Source of the DNA: Anagrus nilaparvatae
Lineage: Eukaryota; Arthropoda; Insecta; Hymenoptera; Mymaridae
DNA length: 64,000 bases
Assembly (NCBI GenBank): GCA_022575985.1
Contig: JAKSXM010000007.1
Location: 36,582,501 to 36,646,500, forward strand
Direction of reading: 5' to 3'
This document shows positions 53,996 to 64,000 of the stretch, in pieces; position 1 is the first letter of the stretch; each line of letters starts with the position of its first letter. The notes below the pieces were generated by a model, which was not told the DNA's origin, did not search any database, and saw only the letters and a program-made list of their open reading frames with translations. A program made the translations under genes and the position numbers.

Positions 53996-54434
53996 GATCT
54001 ACAAAAATTTTTTAACAATATTACAAAAATACATGTATAATTTTTATATATAAAATTTTTTTAGCTTACATAAAAATAATAATTTATTTAAATAAAAATA
54101 TTTTATTTAAATAAAAATATTTTAAAAAGATGTGGTAATTTGAGCGCAACCAAACTGTAAAAACGTTTTATTTATGTTTTATAAAAATATAATTATTTTT
54201 AAGCCCATATTAAAAAGTAAGAACTCACTGCACATAATTTATTTTAGTCATATTTAGGCGTAAACCCATGTCAAATTAGTAGTTTGTTTTAAAAATTAGT
54301 TTTTTACTAATAAGTTATGAATAAATTTTAGAAAATTTGATAAAGATTTTTGTTGTTTTCTTGATACACTGAACATAACAAATTTTCATATTTGTTTTAT
54401 TTATAAAAATTTATTAGCAGTTGATCATAGAAAA

Positions 54435-55295
54435 ATGCCTAAAATTAAAACAACAACTACTACAGAAACACAGAAAAGAATCCAACCACATAGAAAATGT
54501 AAACAACAAATAATATGTAGTAACAAGAAAAAAACCAATGAAACAAATGAGCCTTTGCAAGTCAACTTTCATCCAATCCAACTGGACCACCAAAATAATA
54601 ATTCAACATCAGTAACAGATTTTAATAATAATAATTTTAACAATATTAATGAATTTTACAAATTTATAAGAATGAATTATAATACTGAAATCATAGAGGC
54701 TTCTGTACAGGTAACCAAACTATCAAAAAAACTACTTTCTAACTCTTTACAAAAAAAGTTTTTACTTAATTGCCGAAATTTTTATTTTTTTCCCAAGCAC
54801 ATTTTCAATATAATCATGAAATCTAAAAGTCATTCTATACATAATTATAAAATGAAACATAATGTCAACCGTTTTTCTCTGACAATTGGCTCAAAAATGT
54901 TAAACTTTTTAATTTCAGATTCACACTTACATAACATATTTCTCAATAATAAAATTAAAAAACTTAAACTATTTTTAAATGAAAATATAGAACCGTCTGC
55001 TTTACACAAATTTTACAAAATTTTAATTAAAATAAATCTTGAACTAAAAAATAAAATAACCCGGATTCACACAAAAAAATTACACACACTTAATTTTAAC
55101 TGCAATAATAAAATCAACAAAAACATAATTGAGAATAATAATAATAACAATGACGATAATACTAATAACCAAATTAACAACAACCTTATTAACAATAATG
55201 ATAATAATAATAACAATCAAAATAACAATCAAAATATTAATATTAACAATAATTACAATAATAATGACCCTGAAACTACTGAGATCAGAGAATAA
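54435..55295 (+). CDS. PLE N-terminal domain (before RT)
   Basis: 286 residues. The central part (VTKLSKKLLSNSLQKKFLLN, CRNFYFFPKHIFN) resembles the conserved region that precedes RT in Penelope-like proteins, where a Cys in FLxxCR and a Pro are typical. The last 60 residues are an Asn-rich low-complexity run (AAT/AAC codons). It ends at TAA, and the RT frame begins about 190 bp later. An indel between them may have split one protein. Confidence 0.55.
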   Translation: MPKIKTTTTTETQKRIQPHRKCKQQIICSNKKKTNETNEPLQVNFHPIQLDHQNNNSTSVTDFNNNNFNNINEFYKFIRMNYNTEIIEASVQVTKLSKKLLSNSLQKKFLLNCRNFYFFPKHIFNIIMKSKSHSIHNYKMKHNVNRFSLTIGSKMLNFLISDSHLHNIFLNNKIKKLKLFLNENIEPSALHKFYKILIKINLELKNKITRIHTKKLHTLNFNCNNKINKNIIENNNNNNDDNTNNQINNNLINNNDNNNNNQNNNQNININNNYNNNDPETTEIRE

Positions 55296-55479
55296 TGGCT
55301 AAAAAATCTGACTAACGTACAAATTAACCATGACGTTATAGGTGTTTTGTCTTTAGGTGAAAATTTTATTTCAATACAGACCTTAAAAAATCAGACTTTT
55401 TTGAAATTTTTAATGTATTCAACATCCTATTTATAACAACAATTACGTAGAAAATAATGTTGATAAAATTCGTAGAAAA

Positions 55480-56547
55480 GTGATTGGCACGGTAAACCAA
55501 CATTTACACAACAAAAAACATATAAGTTTTGTTGACAAACAATTTGAAATTAAAATTAAAAAGACAAGACAATTTATAAAAAGAAATAAAGATCTGTTGA
55601 TTACAAAAGCAGACAAAGGCAATATCACAGTCGTTACAACGCACCAAGAATATAACATCAAAGTCGAACATGAGTTAAAAAACTCTGGTTCATATACCCC
55701 TGTTGAAAAAAATCCTCTAAATAGCTTAATTAACGCCACTGAAAACTTTCTAAATTTTTGGTATCATTGTGGAGTTTTTGACTGCAACATCGCCTTTAAA
55801 GGCATTAAATTAAATGTGAAAAATACTAATCTTCCTAGATAATATGATTTGATTAAAATTCACAAAGATGGTTTTCCTATCAGAATTATAGTTTCGTTTG
55901 TAGATAGTCCATTATACATCTTTGATAAATGTCTAACTAAGTTTCTTAAAAAACATCTAAAAAAACTTGATTTTTCGATAAAAAACAGCTATGAAATTTT
56001 AGATTTATTGAAAAACAATATTATACCTGATGATTATGAACTCTACTCCTTGGATGTTGTTGCAATGTTTCCAAGCATTCCACACAACTTGGTTTTAGAG
56101 GCCCTAGATAGAAACTGGGTTTTTTTAGAAAATAAGATTCCCTTAACAAAGTTAGAATTTCTGAATGGTATCCAATTTCTTTTGAATTCTACCTACTTAC
56201 AATTTAACCATCAATATTACAAACAAAACAAAGGTTCTTCCAATGGGATTTTGCTCTTCCCTATTTTGCGTGAACTTGTTATGAATCATCTTGAAAAAAC
56301 TTGTCTCAATAAATTACGTAGCTCCATAGTTTTAAACAATAGTTCCAATTATTTTTCAAATCCTCCCAAAGATTGCAAATCCCCAGTTCTTTTTTACAAA
56401 CGATATGTTAATGACTGTCTCTTAATTTGCAATAAACAAGATATAAAAAAGATCCTTACCACTTTCTACAATTACCACACTGATTTAAAATTTACCTTAG
56501 AAAAAGAAGAACCAAAAAACAATATAGTATCAACTTCCTTGACATAA
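55480..56547 (+). CDS. PLE reverse transcriptase (one in-frame stop)
   Basis: One frame, with TAA at 55840-55842 between LPR and YDLIKIHKDG, where the family has a continuous R-x-Y-G-L-P-K-I-H-K block. Motifs: TKADKGNITVVTTHQEY, IKIHKDGFPIRIIVS, YSLDVVAMFPSIPHN (motif A with its Asp), GSSNGILLFPIL (degenerate G-S-P-M-G-S), and LFYKRYVNDCL. The last is motif C, with Asn (codon 56410-56412) in place of the first catalytic Asp. RT copies the element's RNA into DNA; this copy should be inactive. Confidence 0.75.
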
Positions 56548-56879
56548 CAATTTTTAGAAACAAAAACTTTTGCTTCTACAAATTGGTAAAAGAAAGAAAA
56601 TTACTCCAATCGATATCTTAATTTTAACTCTCATTATCCAGTAAAACAAAAAATAGCAATATACACAATATAGTTGACAAATGCCTACTTTTATCTGACA
56701 AGAAATTCCATAACGAGAATATAAAAATTGCAAAAAAATTCCTAGAAGCAAACGACTACCTCTTAAATTTTATAAATAAATATGTAAAGAAACGAATTCA
56801 CTACATAAAACAAAACTGTAATTCTGATAATAACACTAATAACACCAATAAAAACAATAACTCAAAAATCAGATTAGTT
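56548..56879 (+). pseudogene. PLE RT C-terminal/linker region in shifted frames
   Basis: Reads LNFNSHYPVKQK, then NIVDKCLLLSDKKFHNENIK and KKFLEANDYLLNFINKYVKK in frames different from the RT. These match the thumb/linker region of PLE proteins. At least two frameshifts lie between RT and the nuclease. Confidence 0.5.
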
Positions 56880-57350
56880 TTGTACTTTTACAAATATTTA
56901 AACAAAAAAATAATATGCGCTCTCAGTAATATGAATATTTCTATCATAAACAAAACTACAAACAAACTCAATACAATAATTACTTTGGGAAAAGACAAAC
57001 TTGGAAAATTTGATAAAAACAACGTTGTTTATAAAATAAAATGCAATGACTGCGATTATACATATGTCGGTCAAACTCGTAGAAAATTAAAAAAACGAGT
57101 TGAGGAACATTAAAAAGCATGATAATAAAGATATAAATTCGGTTTTCTAACAACACCAAAAAAATACTAACCATTCTTTTAATTTCTCAAAAACCTATAT
57201 ATTAGACAATGAAAGAAATTATCATAGACGAACGTTTAGTGAAATGCTCCATATACAATTTATAGATTGTGCACTGAACCGCATTCACGATACAAAAAAT
57301 TTAAAATATTTTTATAAAAATAGTATTTTTTACATAAAAAAGAATTCATA
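56880..57350 (+). CDS. PLE GIY-YIG endonuclease domain
   Basis: Open from 56880 to a stop at 57113: VVYKIKCNDCDYTYVGQTRR and KLKKRVEEH. This has the CxxC pair and Y-V-G-Q-T-R core of PLE GIY-YIG nucleases. After a frameshift the domain continues with NHSFNFSKTYILDNE, RRTFSEMLHIQFI and NLKYFYKN to a stop near 57350. This nuclease cuts the target DNA for insertion. Confidence 0.7.
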
Positions 57351-57917
57351 AGTTTTTTTTTAATTTTCCGCAATTTTTCAATTTTTAATTTCCAAAAATA
57401 CCATTATAAGTTATAGCATATAAATCTCAAAGTTTTCTATCTCTATATTTCCGAGTTTCATCCTTACATACTCTTATCTTTACATTTCATAATACTTTTT
57501 CTCTCTATCCCCACCCTACAATCAACTTGTACATCAGGTTCAGTGTATCAAGAAAACAACAAAAATCTTTATCAAATTTTCTAAAATTTATTCATAACTT
57601 ATTAGTAAAAAACTAATTTTTAAAACAAACTACTAACTTGACATGGGTTTACGCCTAAATATGACTAAAATATATTATGTGCAGTGAGTTCTTACTTTTT
57701 AATATGGGCTTAAAAATAATTTAAATTTTTATAAAACATAAATAAAACGTTTTTACAGTTTGGTTACGCTCAAATTTCCACATCTTTTTAAAATATTTTT
57801 ATTTAAATAAAATATTTTTATTTAAATAAATTATTATTTTTATGTAAGCTAAAAAAATTTTATATATAAAAATTATATATGTGTTTTTGTAATATTGTTA
57901 AAAAATTTTTGTAGATC

Positions 57918-57949
57918 CTGAAGAAGGGGGTACGAACCCCTAAAACGTT
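57918..57949 (+). ncRNA. hammerhead-ribozyme-like motif, right repeat
   Basis: CTGAAGA (57918-57924, the CUGANGA box) is followed by a helix AGGGG/CCCCT (57925-57929 with 57937-57941, loop of 7) and then AAAACGTT. A canonical hammerhead has GAAA after helix II and a cleavable NUH triplet; here AAAA replaces GAAA, and GTT could be the NUH site. PLE pseudo-LTRs are known to carry hammerheads. Activity is doubtful. Confidence 0.5.
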
Positions 57950-58624
57950 GATGAAATAATAAAAAAACTTTCTAAACTAAATTGTTCCTTTTGATCATTT
58001 CTTATTATTATTTATAATAATAATAAATTCTATTAAATAACCTAATAAAGAAGTCTACACTAAAGAAACGACACGTCAAGCATTACACTAAAATCATCTA
58101 AACTTTACACTAACATAACCTAAGGAAGTGGTCTATAAAAAAAATGAAACATCAAGCCTTACACTAGCGTAACCTAAGGAAAGAGACTATAATAAAAAAC
58201 GAAACGTCAAGCCTTACACTAACATAACCTAAGGAAGTAGCATATAATAAAAAACAACACGTTAAGCCTTACACTAGCGTGACCTAAGGAAGTATTCTAT
58301 AAGAAAAAAACGACACGTCAAGCCTTACACTAAAATAACCTAAGGAAGTAGACTGTAATGAAAAACAGCACGTTAAGCCTTACACTAGCGTGACCTAAGG
58401 AAGTATTCTATAAGAAAAAAACGACACGTCAAGCATTACACTAAAATAACCTAAGGCAGTGTATAAAAAGAGACTACCTAAGGTAGTCTATAAAAAAGAA
58501 ATGAAATTCCTTACTTTATCTTAGTGTAATGCTTGACGTTTTGTTTTATTATTATAGATCACTTCCTTAGGTTATGTTAGTGTAAGGTTTGACGTGTGGT
58601 TTTTTATCATAGTCTACTGTTACG

Positions 58625-58961
58625 CAGAGTTGAAGATTTTTTTCGGTAGAAAATGGCGACCGCCTTATATCGTCAGGGCGACAACTTAAAAATTAAAGCG
58701 CTTGATTCAAAAGTATTAGAAGTTAAAACTTATTTTTGATTCTCAGCACCACTTTATTACTTTTTACTGACTTGTAGCCAGTTTTTATAAAAAAAAAAAG
58801 TAATTTTTCAGCAAAAAAGTATACTAGATATTAAAACTCTTTAATTTCTAATACTTTTGAACCGCGCGCCTTTAATTTGTCCTACCTAAATTGTCGCCCT
58901 GACGATATTAGGAAGATAAAAGGCAGCCGCCATTTTCTACCGAAAAAAATCCTCAACTCTG
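58625..58961. mobile_element. MITE inside the minisatellite
   Basis: Inverted ends CAGAGTTGAAGATTTTTTTC and, in reverse complement, CAGAGTTGAGGATTTTTTTC. Both continue through GGTAGAAAATGGCG and ATCGTCAGGGCGACAA. There is no coding sequence. Flanks do not show a clear target duplication. Confidence 0.7.
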
Positions 58962-59508
58962 TTCCTTAGGTTATGTTAGTGTAAGACTTGAAGTGTCATT
59001 TTTTATTATTGAAAACTTCCTCAGGTTATGCTAGTGTAAGGCTTGACGTTTTATTTCTTTTTTATAGACCACTACCATAGGTTATGTTAGTGTAAGTCTT
59101 AACATGACGTTATTTTATTATATCATAATTCCTTAGGTTATGTTAGTGTAAGGCTTGACGTTTCATTTCTTTTTTATAGACCACTACCTTAGGTTATGTA
59201 AATGTAAGGTTTGACGTTTCGTTTTTTATTATAGTCTACTTCCTTAGGTTATGCTAGTGTATGTCTTAACGTGTCATTATTTTATTATATCATAATTCCT
59301 TAGGTTATGTTTATGTAAGGCTTGACGTGTCGTGATTTTATTATATCCTACTGCCTTAGGTCACGCTAGTGTAAGGCTTGACGTTTCGTGATTTTATTAT
59401 ATTCTACTTCCTTAGGTAATGTTAGTGTAAGGCTTGACGTGTCGTTATTTTATTATATCCTACTTACTTAGGTTATGTTAGTGTAAGGCTTGACGTTTCG
59501 TTTTTAAC

Positions 59509-59872
59509 ATGGAACATGTTTATAGGGAGGGGGTACTTCAGAACTTGAAAATTAAGGGGGGTGATCAAATTTGTCCTATTTTAGGGGGGTGTTCAAATTT
59601 GTCCTATTTAAGGGGGGGGGGTCAAATGAGACTTAGAATAATTAGGAGACTTTGGCTTTATGGAATTAGGATAATATAGGTTTATGGACTTAGAATAATA
59701 TCGATTTTGGGACTATGAAGAATTCAGGTTTAGGGAATTAAAATAGTTTGGGTTTAGAATCTCAACAATTAGTAAGGTAATAATTACAAATTATAAAATT
59801 AGAAAATTGTTTTGCAATGTTGAGTAACATTTGTATTATAACTAGTCCTCAGCTGGAAGTAAACATGTTCCA
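59509..59872. mobile_element. small element with 14-bp inverted ends
   Basis: ATGGAACATGTTTA (59509-59522) and TAAACATGTTCCAT (59859-59872) are perfect reverse complements. The interior has GGGGGG runs (59560-59625, including GGTGATCAAATTTGTCCTAT repeated) and no coding sequence. Confidence 0.5.
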
Positions 59873-60158
59873 TGCATTTAGGTTGTGTTTACACAAACCG
59901 GTTATAAGTTTTTATTATAGTCTCTTTCCTTAGGTTACGCTAGTGTAAGGCTTGTTGTTTTATTCCTTTTTTTATAGACCAATTCCTTAGGTTATGTTAG
60001 TGTAAGGTTTAGATGATTTTAGTGTAATGCTTGACGTGTCGTTTCTTTAGTGTAGACTTCTTTATTAGGTTATGTTAGTGTAATGCTTGCCGTGTCGTTT
60101 TTTTTATTATAAACCACTTTCTTAGGTTGTAAGGCTCAAAGTATTGTTTTTTATACGA

Positions 60159-62002
60159 CCCATTATGGAACCCATTATTAGAAATTTATGTATTTGATAT
60201 AAGAATGCTTGTCTTAATTCCCAAGATTTTTACCGAATTTTTCAGTTATTAATTTTTTAATGATAAAAAAGTTTAGTAAATTGTTCAAGAATTTCGGGTT
60301 CTTCATTCGTAGCGTAGTAAAGAAAAAATTGATCAAGACTTTTTTAGATAATATTATCTTTACCGAATTTCACGAATTCTAGGTCCGTTTTTTAAAAATT
60401 AATCGAAAGATTGATTTAATGTTTCAGAAATTTGAATTTTAGTTTAGTCTAAATCCCCAAGTACCGCAGTCAAAAATAATTAACAAAAATTATTTAAAGT
60501 AAATATATTATAAATTTTAATTTTTTTTTATCGTTCGTTATATTTTAATAATTAATTAAATGAAATTATTGGTCTTTACGAACAAATGATGTTAAATAAT
60601 TTTTAATTTTTACTCCTAAACGTAGTAATTTTAAATACTCAACGTAGTAAATATCAAATATTTTTGTAGAAAATTATTGAAAATTTTATTATCCATTTTC
60701 AATAATTTTTTGGATCTAAATATTGTGTAATGATATTATAAACACAAATAAATTGAAAAAAAATGGTATTAATAAATATTTCTCAAATAGTAAAAATTAA
60801 AAATTATTTAACATCATTTGTTCGTAAAGACCAATAATTTCATTTAATTAATTATTAAAGTAAATATTCTTTTACCAAATTTTACGGTTTCTGGATCTCT
60901 TATTTTATAATTTTTCTGAGCAATTCAGTTTAAGAATGATCTAACATCCTAAGTACCGCAGTCTAAAATAATCCATTAAAATTTTAAAAAATAATATTTT
61001 TACCGAATCTTACGGTTGTTAGGCAAACGATTTAGAATTTGGTAATTTGTCCAAGAATTCCAGGTTTTTCACTCGCACCGTAGTCAAGAAAAAGTTTATC
61101 AAAACTTTATCAGATAATTTTATTTTTACCAAATTTTCCTATTTTTAGGTCTATTATTTAAAATTTGATCTAAAGATTGATTTATAGTTTCAAAATTTAA
61201 ATTCAGTTTACTCTAAATCCCCAAGTACCGCAGTCAAAAATAATTAACAAAAATTATTCAAAGTAAATATATTTTTACCGAATTTTACGGTTTCGAGATC
61301 TATTATTTTAAAACTTTTACAAGAAATTCGGTTTAAGCCTAATCCAAGACCATAAGTACTGCAGTAAAAAATAATCCAGTAAAATTTTAAAAAATAATAT
61401 TTTTACCGAATCTTACGGTTGTTAGGCAAACGATTTAGAATTTGGTGATTTGTCCAAGAATTTCAGGTTTTTCATTCGCATCGTAGTCAAGAAAAAGTTT
61501 ATAAAAACTTTATCAAACGTTTACCAAATTTTTTCAGTTAATATTATTTTTACCGAATTCTCCGGCTTCTAGGTCCATCCTTTAAAATTTAATCACTTTT
61601 TTAAGAAATTTGAATTCAGTTTAATCTAACTCCTGAAGTACCGCAGTAAAAAATAATTAACAAAAAATATTTTAAATAAATATATTCATACAGAATTTTA
61701 AGGTTTTATCCATTATTTCAAAATTTGGCCGAGATATCCGGTTTTAGGATAATCCAAGTACCCTGAGTACTGCAGTCAAAAAGATTCCATTAAAATTGTA
61801 AAAAATAATATTTTTACCGTATTTTACGGTTTTGGGGTACATTAATTGAATTTTGGATGAGGAATTCGGGATCAGCATAATTCGTAACCCCGAAAGCCAT
61901 GTAACAAAAAAATTTTTAAGTTTTAAAAATCATACAGTGATATAGACCTTATTTCCAGTTTAGTCCTCCAAAAAGTCCTGCGTCGATGCGGATTGGGTAG
62001 CT
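60159..62002. repeat. right arm of the 10-kb composite palindrome (satellite with higher-order units)
   Basis: Inverted copy of 51957-53672. Monomers carrying TACCGAATTTTACGG recur every 110-146 bp (for example 60880, 60990, 61132, 61277, 61404, 61550, 61690, 61817). The block TACCGAATCTTACGGTTGTT at 60990 returns nearly unchanged at 61404, suggesting a three-monomer higher-order unit of about 414 bp. A MITE is inserted at 60546-60857. Confidence 0.75.
60546..60857. mobile_element. MITE with perfect inverted repeats of about 68 bp
   Basis: TAATAATTAATTAAATGAAA then TTATTGGTCTTTACGAACAA at the left, with the exact reverse complement at the right end. The interior is AT-rich and noncoding. It is absent from the matching place in the left arm, so it was inserted after the palindrome formed. 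Confidence 0.8.
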
Positions 62003-63165
62003 TTAGTCCCTTTAATAAAAATATTTTTCAAAAAGACTTTAAATTGAACAACAAAATCTTGCAAACTGTTGCAAACAAAATGATAAATTAATAAAATAAG
62101 AATGTTTATCAAATTTTCTTTTCACTACAGTACATCAGGGAATTTTTACTGTAGTGAAAAGACATTTTTCTTAATATTCTTGTTTTTTCAATTTTTCATT
62201 TTTTTTCGAACAGTGTCAAGATCTTGTTGCTCAATTTCAAGTATTTAATATAAATTTTAATATAAAAAGTACCTTCAGCTAGCTTATTTTAAATGTATAC
62301 TGCCATAGCGTTCTTGCTCTCGCACAAAAAGAAACATAATGATTTATCATCTGATTTATGATCTGATTTATCATATGATTTACCATAAGGTATATTATAA
62401 TGTGGCTATTTCCGCCCTCTCGGATTGACCACAATTATTATTTAATATTTCAAATAAGATTATATAAGTTGCTAAGCAAAAAGGAGTCGTGTAAACACGC
62501 GAGCGCGAGAATATATGTATATATTGAAACGATAGCACGAGGTTGACTTTATTTTTTAGGGATCGCGGGAATTTATCTATAATGCTGAAGAGGGGAGGTG
62601 AAAGGGGATTGACCTGAAATAATAAAAATTCACTAATTTATCTTTCAAAAATATGTACAAAAATTTACTTTATTCAAAATTATATCCATTAATATTTTAC
62701 ATTTTTCAATCTAAATTTCACTGTTCTTATAAATTTTAACCGCTAATTATTCACTTAAAATCTTTAATAATAAATGTCACTTTTCACTATAATTCCTTTC
62801 GACACAAACTTTAATATTTTCTTATTGTTTACCTTATTTATTATTTTTACAGAGTATTTTCTTGATCCAAAACTTCCGATTATTTTATAAAAAAGCCTTT
62901 ACTTCAATTTATAGCAAATCCTTCAATATATATTTATTCAATTCCTTGACTGCTTGTACTAATAATAAAAGATGTCCACTATATGAATCTTGTAACATTT
63001 AAAAGTTCACTAATATATTTTGAGTAATAAACAATTAATTACTGATTCTAGCCGCGACAATATTATAGTATAATTTCTGTTGCTTTAATAATACTTTTCA
63101 ATTAATTTAAATATCGTATCAATTATAAATTTTAACTATCAAAATCTTTTCTAATTATTTAAAAC
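62003..63165. other. AT-rich noncoding stretch with a perfect hairpin
   Basis: CTTTTCACTACAGTA (62118-62132) and TACTGTAGTGAAAAG (62147-62161) form a perfect 15-bp stem with a 14-nt loop. A short 12-bp repeat TGATTTATCATC occurs about four times at 62338-62385. No gene was found. Confidence 0.55.
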
Positions 63166-63430
63166 AAACATGTGCTAATTAATCAAGGTCCGTACTCGGA
63201 ATTCCGTCGCTTGCCGGCCGCTGTACTTCCCTCTCTCTCTCCTCTTCTTCGTCTTCTTTGCGGTCTCTTAATCCCTGTGTGTGTGTCTCGTGCGTGTCGC
63301 TATTACCTGTCGATCATATTTAAAAATAAACTATCACGTATATCAATGTTTCGCGTACTTATGAAAATCGCTTTTTCGTATTTTATCGCAACGCTATAAT
63401 AGCCCTCCCCTTAAGGGGGGCGTTTGGAAC
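63166..63430 (-). repeat. possible LTR/polypurine end of a minus-strand retroelement
   Basis: On the minus strand, CGCCCCCCTTAAGGGGAGGG (63421-63402) resembles a polypurine tract before an LTR, followed by GC-richer sequence (CACACACACAGGGATTAAGA, GCGGCCGGCAAGCGACGG). No second copy is in the window, so the LTR cannot be delimited. Confidence 0.25.
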
Positions 63431-64000
63431 AAAAGCCCTCAAACTTATGGTATCATACTTCATACTTAACATACTTTGCCATAACCCAAGCTCACTCACT
63501 TTATTATTAAATTATTTACTTATACTAATTTATTTACAATTAAAATTATATTTACAAAGGTTTATTTACATTGGATTAAGACTTAGGTCGGGCACAAAAA
63601 AAATATCTTTATTTTCCGAATTTTCATAAGCGCAAAAAAAATAAAAAAAATTTTATTTACTTACATCCTTTTACCACATTTCTCCGTTTCTTTTGGGGGG
63701 ATTTGGGTAATCATAAGGGATATAAGGGTTTATTCGTTTTAGTGAAATCTATTTAGTCAATTTTTCCGCTAATTCTTGTTTAATTATTTATTTTAATCTT
63801 TGTCGTTGGTTAATTTCTATGAACAGGCTTAATTTTCCGCTAATTCGTGGGTAATGTAAATTAATGTAAAGTAGAGATAAGTTAATCAAAGAGTAAGAAA
63901 AGAGAAAAAAAAATATATCAGGAGAATTTTCCTTATGACGGTAAATAAAAAAAATAATAATAAAAAAAAAAAACCATATTTAAACAAAAAAAAAACTTTT
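63431..64000. other. AT-rich noncoding stretch
   Basis: No gene or clear element; it runs off the window. Confidence 0.5.

Larger units (their letters stand above)
53876..58036 (+). mobile_element. Penelope-like element with inverted terminal repeats
   Basis: A plus-strand RT plus GIY-YIG coding region (54435-57350) lies between inverted terminal repeats of about 500 bp (53876-54374 and 57538-58036). PLEs are retroelements with a telomerase-related RT, a C-terminal GIY-YIG nuclease and pseudo-LTRs that may be inverted. Each repeat carries a hammerhead-like motif. The coding region has one stop, several frameshifts and altered active-site residues. Confidence 0.8.
58040..60150. repeat. large 57-bp minisatellite array with an orientation switch
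   Basis: Units carry CCTTACACTAACATAACCTA, AGGAAGT and a T/A-rich part. About eight units run one way up to 58500; the rest run in reverse complement (CCTTAGGTTATGTTAGTGTA, AGGCTTGACGT). Units are spaced 52-59 bp. Two small elements interrupt it (58625-58961 and 59509-59872). The matching array on the other side of the PLE has only about three units. Confidence 0.75.

Noticed and set aside
57518..57551. GTTCAGTGTATCAA as an independent regulatory site
   Set aside because: It is simply the inner edge of the PLE inverted terminal repeat, present at both sides.
1..64000. CRISPR array or prokaryotic operons
   Set aside because: Intron-bearing gene fragments, LINE/PLE/Helitron content and lack of dense genes show a eukaryotic genome; tandem repeats have no CRISPR repeat-spacer structure.

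Overview
This is a piece of an AT-rich, repeat-dense animal genome, most likely an insect. Split genes keep GT-AG introns. The two recognisable host gene fragments resemble insect or animal GPATCH2 and p115/USO1. Nearly everything else is transposable element (TE) sequence of classes common in insects: BEL/Pao, Penelope-like, APE-type LINE, hAT, MULE, MITEs, fold-back elements and a 5S-derived SINE. I see no complete ordinary host gene. The species cannot be named from sequence alone.

Layout. 0-0.5 kb: short tandem and inverted repeat. 4.0-7.0 kb: broken, intron-containing gene fragments (GPATCH2-like, p115/USO1, an unrecognised C-terminus, and an unrecognised spliced Pro-rich gene on the minus strand). 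9.6-19.4 kb: a large Helitron. 20.3-30.5 kb: an old minus-strand BEL/Pao element split by a younger BEL/Pao element. 30.5-34 kb: a MITE and several minisatellite blocks. 34.3-35.9 kb: a MULE remnant with a hAT element inside it, both with perfect target-site duplications. 36-37 kb: a LINE copy with an inverted 5' segment. 39-41.5 kb: a 5'-truncated minus-strand LINE. 41.9-50.4 kb: four fold-back (near-palindromic) elements, with a gag fragment and a 5S-derived SINE. 52.0-62.0 kb: a composite palindrome of about 10 kb with satellite arms and a Penelope-like element (PLE) in the centre. 62-64 kb: noncoding, perhaps the end of an LTR element.

The most interesting unit is the Helitron. In one direction it encodes a protein with a triplicated basic peptide, a ULP1-type (C48) cysteine protease, DUF6570, an HUH/two-Tyr Rep nuclease and a PIF1 helicase. 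These are followed by two tandem USP-type (C19) deubiquitinase domains. The first USP lies directly on the helicase C-terminus and has lost its catalytic Cys and His; the second keeps both. So one rolling-circle transposon carries both a SUMO/Ub-like protease fold and a deubiquitinase fold. Six in-frame stop codons and a few frame changes show that this copy is decayed. Each stop is one C-to-T change away from CAA, CAG or CGA. The element ends in two successive copies of a Helitron-like 3' terminus (hairpin, then CTGA before T).

The second notable feature is the 41.9-62 kb block. Successive unrelated near-palindromes, capable of forming long hairpin RNA, are followed by a PLE whose inverted terminal repeats carry a hammerhead-ribozyme-like motif.
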